A stretch of 14,406 nt of DNA from Discostella pseudostelligera (taxonomy: Eukaryota; Bacillariophyta; Thalassiosirophyceae; Thalassiosirales; Thalassiosiraceae): contig JALLBK010000341.1 in the NCBI GenBank assembly GCA_036940085.1, forward strand, positions 1-14,406, written 5' to 3'. The position numbers and the translations under genes are program-made. A model generated the notes under the pieces. It worked only from the letters and a program-made list of their open reading frames with translations. It did not search any database and had not been told where the DNA came from. This document shows positions 7,827-14,406 of the stretch, one piece after another (within the stretch, counting starts at the first letter, position 1; each line of letters starts with the position of its first letter).

Positions 7827-9411
7827 TTAAGCCCCAGTCGGTATCAACGCATTAGTTCCCTCTGGAAAGCGTATCTTATCACCCCAGTGCTTCATGACGA
7901 AATTGAACAGCTTTGGTCCAGCATTGATATTCCCATAATGCTCCTTCACGAACTCCAGCGGTTTGTATGGATTACTACGTCTCCCGCCTCGTGTATTGTC
8001 AAGTATCGTCCGCAGGCTGTCCTTGAAATCAGACATGTCATGGAAAAATTCACCAGTCAGACCGGGCACCACATACTTCCAACCACCCATGATATTACGA
8101 TTCATCAGCAATGGAATATCCATAGAAAGCGCCTGTGTACTGACCCTCGGACTAGCATCACAGATTTGTGGCAAAAATACCCATCGTGACTGACGTAGTA
8201 TCAAATTTGAGATAGTATGCGCTAGAGATAAATAAATACCTTAGAACACATCATGACAACATACCTTCACGAGATAGTCAAAAAATTCATCCTGGTCCAA
8301 AAAAGTAGTCTGGACAATCTTTCCATCGCATGCGGCTGGAATGGTGCACGCCACAGTGTCTGCTTTATTTTTGTTCGCAACCAAGACACCTGTTACGTTG
8401 AATTCAGGACTGCACATGACTTCCAGTGCCTCACGTACAAAAGAGAAGTTCTTGTTGTAGGAAGCCCAACCTACGCAATCAGTATCGACATCCTGATCCT
8501 GGACATGTTCGAAGAGAGTTTGATTAGTGATGACACGCATTTGGGCAACGTAAAAAGCAGATCTGACACCTACTCACACCGCCTGAATAGACAAAGTCGT
8601 ATATCTTCTCATCATCCGCATGTTCCTGACGAAAAAATTGTGGTTCATCAAGCATAAAGTCTGACTGAGACATGAGAATTGTTTTTGTTGAAGCTGGGAA
8701 GTACTCGTTTGGCTCTCTCATCATGTGCAAAAATCCAGGGAACATGTTAAGGTAATATTCACTTTCATACTTGGCAGAGTAGGGATTCGGAGATTTCAGT
8801 GGAAAGGACTCAAAGCTCGATATTCCAAGGAACAGAATTTCGTCTCGATAAAATTTGTATACATCCTCATCATCGCGATTCCGGAACGGGGAACGCACCA
8901 TGATAACATTCACGAACACATGATTATTGTTCATCACCGGTTGAAATGCGTATCGAGCAGTTATTCGAAAGTAATCTGGATGGAGATGCTCCAGTTGTGA
9001 ACTTCGAACACACTTTTCATCTATCCATTCGCATTGTCCGTGGCACCAAGATGCGCCATTGCCTTGTGGACATTCGTCGCAGGTTGGTGCCTCGTGCCCC
9101 CCGCACTTTACACTTGCTTCGCCGATGAATCCAGGATAGCTCTTATATTCTATTGTGCTCCTCTCGTGTATAGGCGGCAGCTCCATGTCAATACCGATGG
9201 AAGGCGCATCGGTCGTTCGCAAATCGTCAATGACGCGGATGTGTGCATGATCTTCTGATACTGATGACGGATGCACAATATTCCCAACGATACTCGTGGA
9301 GAGGATGATCAGTAGTAATGACGCAAATAGAAGGACGATGTAAACTTGCTGTGAGAGTCGTAGCCGTCCCCTGCACGAGGGTGTCGTCGAAGCAGACCGT
9401 ATCTCTACCAT
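7827..9411 (-). CDS. Golgi-type glycosyltransferase-like protein with heterokont Cys-rich module
   Basis: The exons (minus) are 9411-8578, 8498-8265 and 8189-7827, giving 476 residues; both junctions are phase 0. A short basic N-terminus and one hydrophobic helix (about 23-46) fit a type II Golgi membrane protein. A six-Cys module follows (Cys 103, 111, 114, 123, 127, 134) with core [10 protein letters not shown]. The C-terminal half carries [19 protein letters not shown], then FLPQ and [12 protein letters not shown], then [10 protein letters not shown] and [11 protein letters not shown]. The latter resembles the donor-binding half of GT-B glycosyltransferases, where a conserved acidic/Ser patch precedes PLL and a TG(E/L) loop. 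I recall similar uncharacterised proteins from diatoms but cannot assign a CAZy family, sugar or acceptor. It converges on the phosphatase with a 125-bp gap. Confidence 0.75.
8190..8264 (-). other. Intron 2 of the glycosyltransferase-like gene
   Basis: This 75-bp phase-0 intron (minus) has donor GTATGT and acceptor TACGTCAG. It joins FFDYLVK to SRWVFLPQ. Reading through the donor leads to a stop after seven codons. Confidence 0.85.
8499..8577 (-). other. Intron 1 of the glycosyltransferase-like gene
   Basis: This 79-bp phase-0 intron (minus) has donor GTGAGT, a good branch-point-like CACTAAT and acceptor GTCCAG. It joins FVYSGG to [12 protein letters not shown] second CAG lies 6 bp downstream and would drop two residues (DQ) in frame. 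Confidence 0.82.
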
Positions 9412-9558
9412 AGTATCACCAACCCCATCGATTATTATTCGTCATCGTCATAGATCGTCATCCATTGCCATTTTATTTTGTTGTTGCCTTTTGTCTTGTG
9501 TTGCCAAGCTGCTGGAGCTCATAGGAAGCAGCGTCGCCGCAGACCGCGAAAGGCGAAA

Positions 9559-9656
9559 AGGCGGGAACACTCCCGCCTACGATCCTCCTACTGTTTCCCG
9601 CCAAAACAAATACTCTTCCACGTGTCAGTGAGCAGCTTGTGGTGCCTCCCGCCAAA
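9559..9656. promoter_or_regulatory. Cluster of E2F-like GGCGGGAA/TTTCCCGCC elements
   Basis: There are four copies of the core: an inverted pair AGGCGGGA-ACAC-TCCCGCCT (9559-9578), TTTCCCGCCAAAA (9594-9606), which matches the E2F/DP consensus, and TCCCGCCAAA (9647-9656). They lie 148-245 bp upstream of the glycosyltransferase-like start. E2F/DP factors are known in diatoms, but regulation of this gene by them is inferred. Confidence 0.55.
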
Positions 9657-9706
9657 TCAATGCCACGTGCAAGGTCGTCACCTTCATGTTGTGTCGATGC
9701 CACGTG
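9619..9706. promoter_or_regulatory. Three CACGTG (G-box/E-box) palindromes
   Basis: CACGTG occurs at 9619-9624, 9664-9669 and 9701-9706, the last two in the shared context ATGCCACGTG. This core is the usual target of bHLH or bZIP dimers. Three copies of a 6-mer in 90 bp are unlikely by chance at this base composition. They interleave with the E2F-like sites upstream of the glycosyltransferase-like gene. Confidence 0.55.
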
Positions 9707-9849
9707 TAGGTATCAATGAGGTGTAGGGTGATGTCTGATGTCGTTGTTGTCTCTACCATATCGTACTACTCTGTTGCTCTCCTGTTGAGCCATTCTCTTG
9801 CAGTTGATATAATATTTGGAAGTATGATCTAATCAATAATGTATTGAGT

Positions 9850-10734
9850 TTAGTTATATTCTACTGTCGTTTCATCTAAATCAAAGAGGCACAGTTCATT
9901 GTTATGATCAGGAACATGATCCATCTTCCAATCTAAATGCCGGGGTAACATATTATCATTATTCTTGTACCATTCTTTCACCTGCCGAAGGAAGAAATCA
10001 CGCTGTGCTCTATCTGATTGGGCAAATACCCAAACACGAGATGTAGATTGTTCCTTCTCCTCTAGCGGTGTAAAATCCCCCCGTGAACTCATCCGACTTC
10101 GATTCTTTGAGAGTACCGTCTGGACATGCCATGCGGCACCTTCTGCCACGGCTGATGACTCGAATACATCCGATAATATGTACAAGTCTGCCTCCGGAAG
10201 TAGATTGTCTTTTGATGTCAAATCAAATATTCTCGTGGTTAACCTCTGATCAGTACCAGGAGAAAAATCGATAATATTATTCTCACTCTCAATCATCCCC
10301 TGCTCAATCGCCGCGGCGCGTACCAGCTCCAATGCAATTGGATCGACATCTGTGGCAATCACCCTTGACGCCCCACTCCGGGCTGCTGTCAATGATGGCA
10401 ATCCAGGCCCACATCCCAATTCACATATCGTCCACGATGGAGCCATGTGCTGCTCAATGACTTTGGATGCGATACGAGACGAGGGCCATACTTGAGTGGC
10501 TAAGAAATTGGTCCCCGGTGGCAGGAGTGATCTACTTGATGGCGTTGGCGTCGGCGTTGATGGATTCGAATCTTCATCGCCGTCGTCGTCGTCGACGACT
10601 ATTGGCGGTGTGAGATTGGCAGCGTAGCACCATGGAGACGAGACATCATCGCGACGAAGTGGCACGGGTGTGACGTTGATTTCGCCACCAGAAATTCGTA
10701 GGAGCCTCGGCTTGAGGTCAGTGTTGAGAATCAT
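9850..10734 (-). CDS. Class I SAM-dependent methyltransferase (Methyltransf_16-like)
   Basis: A single exon codes 294 residues. The Rossmann-type SAM-binding motif is ELGCGPGLPSL (105-115), with the acidic motif II in ATDVDPIALELV (127-138) binding the ribose, a post-II acidic region, and LSDVFESSAVAEG (187-199) at motif IV. The preceding GTNFLATQVWPSSR (74-87) resembles the entry strand of Methyltransf_16 proteins, a group that includes protein-lysine methyltransferases and proteins annotated as nicotinamide N-methyltransferase-like. The substrate is not evident. Residues 47-72 are a low-complexity Asp- then Pro/Thr-rich linker. The start is the only nearby in-frame Met. A better-context ATG upstream opens a short overlapping frame. 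No partner gene nearby suggests the substrate. Confidence 0.85.
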   Translation of the reverse strand: MILNTDLKPRLLRISGGEINVTPVPLRRDDVSSPWCYAANLTPPIVVDDDDGDEDSNPSTPTPTPSSRSLLPPGTNFLATQVWPSSRIASKVIEQHMAPSWTICELGCGPGLPSLTAARSGASRVIATDVDPIALELVRAAAIEQGMIESENNIIDFSPGTDQRLTTRIFDLTSKDNLLPEADLYILSDVFESSAVAEGAAWHVQTVLSKNRSRMSSRGDFTPLEEKEQSTSRVWVFAQSDRAQRDFFLRQVKEWYKNNDNMLPRHLDWKMDHVPDHNNELCLFDLDETTVEYN

Positions 10735-10753
10735 TTGCGAGGTGAGTGGCCAT
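10718..10753 (-). other. Overlapping upstream ORF at the methyltransferase start
   Basis: An ATG at 10753 in strong context (ACCATGG) opens a 11-codon frame that ends with TGA at 10718, 17 bases inside the methyltransferase frame, in another register. If the transcript includes it, ribosomes would need to leak past it to reach the main start (CAAATGA), so it could lower translation. Alternatively the mRNA starts downstream of it. Confidence 0.35.
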
Positions 10754-11486
10754 GGTCTTGCAAATCTCTCCTATTACTACTTCTGGTGCTGCTGCTGATA
10801 TTGATATGGGGCGGCGGCGGCGCCTGGGCTTGGATTTGGGCGTTGGATCAGTTGTATGGATGCGAGTGCGCGATGGCGATGACAGGCGATAGGCGATGGC
10901 GGTAATGTGGGGATTTGAAGTTGAAACGCTCCATTTGTTGAAGGTATGTAAAAAAGATTACTTTTCTCAACGAGAAAGGTGATAATGATAAATACTCGGA
11001 TGTGCGAACCATTGACAAGGTAATTATGCACAGTGCCGGAAGCTTCTAGAGAGTTCGCAGGTGTTCAATTCATTTCCCTTTTCCTGTGCTCGTGAAAGCA
11101 CAAATATTGGTGCGAAGCAAGAGCACAAAAATTGGTGCGAAGCATGCGTCGCGGAAAAACAAGCGAGTACCATACTAGAGACGGCGGAAGCAGAACGCAG
11201 ACGGAAGAGAGAGGAGAGGAAGATAGAGCGCATTGCATTGTTGGCATTGCGACGAGAATGATCATCGATAGAGAGATAAGAGAGCAGTAGTTGGGCATAC
11301 TGTGGGTCCAATCTCTATCTCTAGAGTGAGATGAATTGCAATCTCGGGATGCATAGCCAATTATCGACGGCGCGGTTTCAGTGAAATAGGTGCATTGAGA
11401 AGCCCGCCAAACGCCAGTCTACCGTGCCTCCGCTGTGCACCGTCAATCTAAGTCTCCCAAACCTCTCTACCTAAATATAAATAGTT
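10735..11486. other. Divergent intergenic region between methyltransferase and Ser-rich protein
   Basis: This is a 752-bp stretch. Next to the methyltransferase are short GCGATGGCG/GGCGATAGG repeats (10869-10900). The middle holds a 25-bp tandem repeat (11097-11144). Near the Ser-rich gene there is one GCCCGCCAAAC (11402-11412), an E2F-like core about 75-85 bp before its ATG. Overlapping frames at 11061-11261 (plus, 66 aa, charged C-terminal helix) and 11024-11311 (minus, 95 aa) have no recognisable family, so I do not call either a gene. Confidence 0.55.
11097..11144. repeat. Two-copy tandem repeat, 25-bp period
   Basis: A 23-nt unit beginning AGCACAAA and ending TTGGTGCGAAGCA occurs at 11097-11119 and 11122-11144 with one mismatch. 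It lies in the intergenic region between the methyltransferase and the Ser-rich protein, with no obvious function. Confidence 0.85.
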
Positions 11487-13904
11487 ATGCCGGCTGGAGG
11501 TGAATTGGCCGCTTTGCTGGCTCGTCGGGCCAAAGTTTCTGGTGGAGACGACAACGGTGCCGGTGAACATGCTGGTGGTACAGAGAGTGAAGTGAATTCT
11601 TTGGCACCAGCAGCGCCTGCTCCGGTTGTGACGGGTCTGGCACAGCCGCAGTCGCCACCATCGCCCAAACCGACGATAGAACCAGTTCATGTCTCCACTC
11701 CAGTACGAAATGAGGAGCTCAAGGCTATTTTTGAAGAACGTAATTTGGAAGCCGGAATTCCCACTCCATCGTTCCTGGTGAATGCTCGTAAAAACTTGAA
11801 GAAGCCGGAAAGTAAAGAGCCACCCCGTTCGCCGGCTTCATGCACAATTAGCAAGACTGATCTACCAAACCCTAAGCATACATCCGCTTGTTCCTCCGAT
11901 AACGCGGTTTCAAGCGATGGAATGGCTGCTTCGTTAGCTTTGGAAGGTGCTTCTAGTGTCAGTGGTGGTTGTGTAGGGGATGGCGTTGCCAGCGGTACTG
12001 CAACGAGAAATAGCAATGCTCGTGCCAATAGCGACATTGTTGCCCGTCGAAATCGCATAAACGCATCACGTTCTTCTACCTCATCGGTGTCATCCCACGT
12101 CTCTAATTCATCCGAACATGTGGCAGTATCGTCGTTTTCTGGAGATATAAGTGAGAGTGCAACCAATAACTCCAAAAATAGCATTGTTCGCGCCAGCAGC
12201 GACAGCGGGTATAATCAGGAAACAATTGCTGCCCGGCGTAGTCGTATAAATGCCTCGCGGACATCGTTATCGTCGACATCATCCAATGTCTCACAGCCAA
12301 GTAATAAGAGCAATACTGACGGACCTGCGTATGGAAAGATAAAGAAGCCATCGCCAGCACAGATGAGGAGGCAAATAATGGTAGCGAAAATTCGTACGTC
12401 GCGATCTAATCCATATGGTGGAAGTGATGGCAAGCAACAACAACAGGAGATAAATGATACAGACTCGGCAATCCCCAGAACAGCCATCATATCACCCAAA
12501 CGAGATGAATTCGAGGTACTCTTCGCCGACGACGATTTCGTATCCCCGGGTGATGCATCTATGGATTCAATTGTTAAAGAAATGCATGATATGCATGAAT
12601 CCTTATTGAACGGATCGTATTCCACCGCGGCGAGTACGGTGACGATGCCTACTAATAATGTGCATCGTCATTTGATGGTGGAAGATGCAATTTCTGATCA
12701 TACCAATCCTAACACCCCAGAGAAGTCTAGAATTCATAATGCAAGCACACCGAAAATTCGTGGAAATGGGAATTATAAAAGGGAGAATTATGATGCTCAT
12801 GGTGTGGGACGGAGCGCATTTGTGGGTGCAATTCCGAACGCGCGTCATTTATTGCCGAGGGGTAGTAATGAGTCGGGAGGAAACGTTCGACATCAACTTC
12901 AGAGTTCGCCTTCTCATCCTTCTCCAAATCGTCGAAATAGTCTTTTGCTGAATCAGGAACAAATGCAGGCGGAATCAGAGGACAACCTACCGTATGAGCT
13001 ACCGCAAAAGTTGACACCTCATCGTACTACCAGCCTGCATGATCAACTCCCGCAAGCGTATCCTTTTCGCCATTCACCATCACAAATGTCGCAGATGTCG
13101 GCCATTACGACTCCGAGCTGTTTTCCTCAGGAATATTTCGTTCCGGTCAGTGCTCCACAGCGAATGTTCGTAGATTTGCAGCAACCAATGTTGATGAATG
13201 AGACTGTCAGTGCCAAAGGTTCGCCCATCGGGATGGAAAATAAGACAGGAGTGGCTCTGGGTGCAACCGGGCCTAGTGAGCGCCTTTCAGCATTCTCGCC
13301 TAGGTTGGAAGTAGAGAATCAAAGGCAACGTGAACAACTGAGTGCTATGGCGAGGAAGCTGGAAGAAAAGGATGCAATCATCAGCCAACTTATGAAACGA
13401 ATCAGTGATTTGGAGTCTAAGAATGCTAGCTCGGCACGTGGGCCTACACCGGAATATCATGTCAATACTGAGGGACTCGCCACTCCGTCCAGTATATCTG
13501 CAATGCCACACAGTTCGGGAGCACGAAGCAATGGAAGTGCCGGTGATCCGTTTGCCATGAGTCCAGTTTGGGAACACAGTCAGCAAGTTCCACAGTGGAG
13601 TAACTCTGGGGATACGGAAAGTGCTTGTCTGTCGATGTCATCGCCGCAACATTCCCAGCAACAGCCGTCGATTCAAAAGCAACTGTCCCTGCAACAACAG
13701 GCACAGCAGCGACGAGGACGGAGTAGTTTAAGCACCGCTGCAACTTCTTCCACTGCAAGTGTCACCACATCCAACTCATCCAAGTCTGGCAGGAGAAGTA
13801 CACCTCGGTCGAAGTCCGTTTCTGATTCCAGCCGACAATCTCGTAAAGGTGAAGTAGGGTCAGGAAAGAACAAAAAGAACGATGATCGCAAGTTTGTCTG
13901 CTGA
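11487..13904 (+). CDS. Ser-rich, largely disordered protein with internal repeats and a coiled coil
   Basis: A single open frame codes 805 residues; I do not recognise a characterised family. It opens with a short Ala/Leu/Arg helix, GELAALLARRAKV (5-17). A conserved-looking patch NEELKAIFEERN (75-86) follows. Two related repeats (about 175-209 and 231-272) share ARRxRINASR followed by a Ser run. A basic segment lies at about 284-306. A mixed low-complexity region rich in Ser, Asn, Gln and Pro precedes a heptad-like coiled coil (607-646), and the C-terminus is Gln- then Ser/Arg/Lys-rich. There are no membrane helices. The composition suggests a cytoplasmic or nuclear scaffold that dimerises. 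An in-frame TAA nine bases before the ATG supports the start, unless a 5' exon is spliced at the AATAG just upstream. Confidence 0.8.
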   Translation: MPAGGELAALLARRAKVSGGDDNGAGEHAGGTESEVNSLAPAAPAPVVTGLAQPQSPPSPKPTIEPVHVSTPVRNEELKAIFEERNLEAGIPTPSFLVNARKNLKKPESKEPPRSPASCTISKTDLPNPKHTSACSSDNAVSSDGMAASLALEGASSVSGGCVGDGVASGTATRNSNARANSDIVARRNRINASRSSTSSVSSHVSNSSEHVAVSSFSGDISESATNNSKNSIVRASSDSGYNQETIAARRSRINASRTSLSSTSSNVSQPSNKSNTDGPAYGKIKKPSPAQMRRQIMVAKIRTSRSNPYGGSDGKQQQQEINDTDSAIPRTAIISPKRDEFEVLFADDDFVSPGDASMDSIVKEMHDMHESLLNGSYSTAASTVTMPTNNVHRHLMVEDAISDHTNPNTPEKSRIHNASTPKIRGNGNYKRENYDAHGVGRSAFVGAIPNARHLLPRGSNESGGNVRHQLQSSPSHPSPNRRNSLLLNQEQMQAESEDNLPYELPQKLTPHRTTSLHDQLPQAYPFRHSPSQMSQMSAITTPSCFPQEYFVPVSAPQRMFVDLQQPMLMNETVSAKGSPIGMENKTGVALGATGPSERLSAFSPRLEVENQRQREQLSAMARKLEEKDAIISQLMKRISDLESKNASSARGPTPEYHVNTEGLATPSSISAMPHSSGARSNGSAGDPFAMSPVWEHSQQVPQWSNSGDTESACLSMSSPQHSQQQPSIQKQLSLQQQAQQRRGRSSLSTAATSSTASVTTSNSSKSGRRSTPRSKSVSDSSRQSRKGEVGSGKNKKNDDRKFVC

Positions 13905-14126
13905 ACATGTCGCTGTCTCTACCTTAACTGGAGGCGGGATGATATGCATTTGCTACCATGTTTCTTAGGATAAGCCCATTCATTTTTAGTCATAGAATAC
14001 TATAATACAAGTAGATCAACAACAACTTCTAATCCTCGATGGTATTACTCATTGTAATACTCATCCACCATTCATCATTGTCTCTCACTAGTCGGATCGG
14101 CACACGGTGGATGGAGCGAATGTGAA
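13905..14126. other. 3' flank of the Ser-rich gene
   Basis: AT-rich sequence follows the TGA at 13902-13904 and reaches the E2F-like array, with no credible coding frame or RNA gene. It probably holds the 3' UTR and polyadenylation region. The 97-aa minus frame at 14029-14322 lacks any domain and overlaps the repeat array. Confidence 0.55.
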
Positions 14127-14200
14127 TTTGGCGGGAAGACTGTGATTGGATGGCGGGAAAGACTGAATTGGCGGGAAAAAAGAAAGATTTTTGGCGGGAA
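14127..14200. promoter_or_regulatory. Array of four same-orientation GGCGGGAA elements
   Basis: TTTGGCGGGAA (14127-14137), TGGCGGGAAA (14151-14160), TTGGCGGGAA (14168-14177) and TTGGCGGGAA (14191-14200) are all in one orientation, with GG-to-GG spacings of 22, 18 and 22 bp. Three are followed by (A)GACTG. The core matches the E2F/DP consensus. The array probably belongs to the promoter of a gene beginning near or beyond the right edge. Confidence 0.6.
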
Positions 14201-14406
14201 GACTGGCACAAAGGATAGGCGAAATAATGGTATGGTACTCCTATTAGATACTCCATCCGTATAGACGTATCGTACAACCCTCTATGCAACCACAAAGACT
14301 GTGCTAGAGTTCGCATGTCCACAGCGCACAGACCTCTCCCATCACCAAGTCTTTGTCATCGATTTGCAGTAGTACCTCAAGACGAAGTGAAAATGAATGT
14401 CTTCCT
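14201..14406. other. Sequence between the E2F-like array and the right edge
   Basis: I see no supported gene. ATG codons at 14393 and 14397 could start a gene continuing to the right, which would place the GGCGGGAA array about 190-265 bp upstream of its start, but too little sequence remains to judge. Confidence 0.4.

Larger units (their letters stand above)
9412..9849. other. Intergenic region: glycosyltransferase promoter and methyltransferase 3' flank
   Basis: This is a 438-bp stretch between two minus-strand genes. The half nearest the glycosyltransferase start holds CGTCAT repeats (9439-9462) and the E2F-like and G-box elements listed separately. The half nearest the methyltransferase (9720-9849) is AT-richer and looks like 3' UTR. 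The open frames on both strands have no recognisable domain. Confidence 0.6.

Noticed and set aside
8562..8577. Very short intron ending at GTGTCAG inside the glycosyltransferase-like gene
   Set aside because: It would be about 15 bp, too short to splice; the acceptor GTCCAG at 8499 gives a normal length and a continuous protein.
11061..11261. 66-aa plus-strand frame with a charged C-terminal helix
   Set aside because: It spans the 25-bp tandem repeat, competes with a minus frame of similar length, and matches no family; kept only as a note in the intergenic entry.
11476..11483. TATAAATA just before the ATG of the Ser-rich gene
   Set aside because: It is only 4-11 bases before the ATG, too close to act as a TATA box for a transcript that includes this start.
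11687..12184. 165-aa minus-strand open frame
   Set aside because: It is antisense to the Ser-rich coding sequence, a shadow produced by Ser/Ala codon bias.
14029..14322. 97-aa minus-strand open frame
   Set aside because: Its repeated SSRQ residues come from the E2F-like DNA array; no other coding evidence.

Overview
The window looks like nuclear DNA of a stramenopile, most probably a diatom. It has compact, GT-AG-spliced protein genes with short introns (75-97 bp) and GTAAGT/GTGAGT/GTATGT donors. Coding stretches are rich in Ser, Asp and low-complexity residues. One protein carries a Cys-rich module with the core [10 protein letters not shown], which I associate with heterokont algae, and another has an N-terminus resembling the diatom plastid-import signal (cleavage before Phe). 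There are no bacterial operons, rRNA, tRNA, CRISPR arrays or recognisable transposons.

Layout from left to right. (1) 1-2897, minus: a large type I membrane protein with signal peptide, Cys-containing ectodomain, one transmembrane helix and a long Ser/Asp-rich tail ending in two copies of a GDW/GNW helical module. It has at least four exons and runs off the left edge. (2) 2898-3783: intergenic. (3) 3784-5752, minus: a two-exon ZIP-family (LIV-1 type) metal transporter. (4) 5753-6321: a divergent promoter with a near-perfect palindrome, a cluster of TGACGC/ACGTCA elements and a CGT microsatellite. (5) 6322-7701, plus: an ADP-ribose/CDP-alcohol diphosphatase-like metallophosphoesterase, probably plastid-targeted. 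(6) 7827-9411, minus: a three-exon, probably Golgi-resident glycosyltransferase-like protein whose 3' end converges on the phosphatase with a 125-bp gap. (7) 9412-9849: promoter of that gene, with interleaved E2F-like and CACGTG elements. (8) 9850-10734, minus: a class I SAM-dependent methyltransferase. (9) 10735-11486: divergent intergenic stretch with a 25-bp tandem repeat. (10) 11487-13904, plus: an 805-aa Ser-rich, mostly disordered protein with a coiled coil. (11) 13905-14406: 3' flank and a striking array of four GGCGGGAA elements.

The genes do not form an obvious single pathway, and this reads as ordinary diatom chromosome. The features most worth following are the receptor-like protein with GDW modules and a probable in-frame intron, the candidate CO2/cAMP-type promoter elements next to a putative plastid nucleotide pyrophosphatase, the palindrome upstream of the metal transporter, and the recurrent E2F-like promoter sites.
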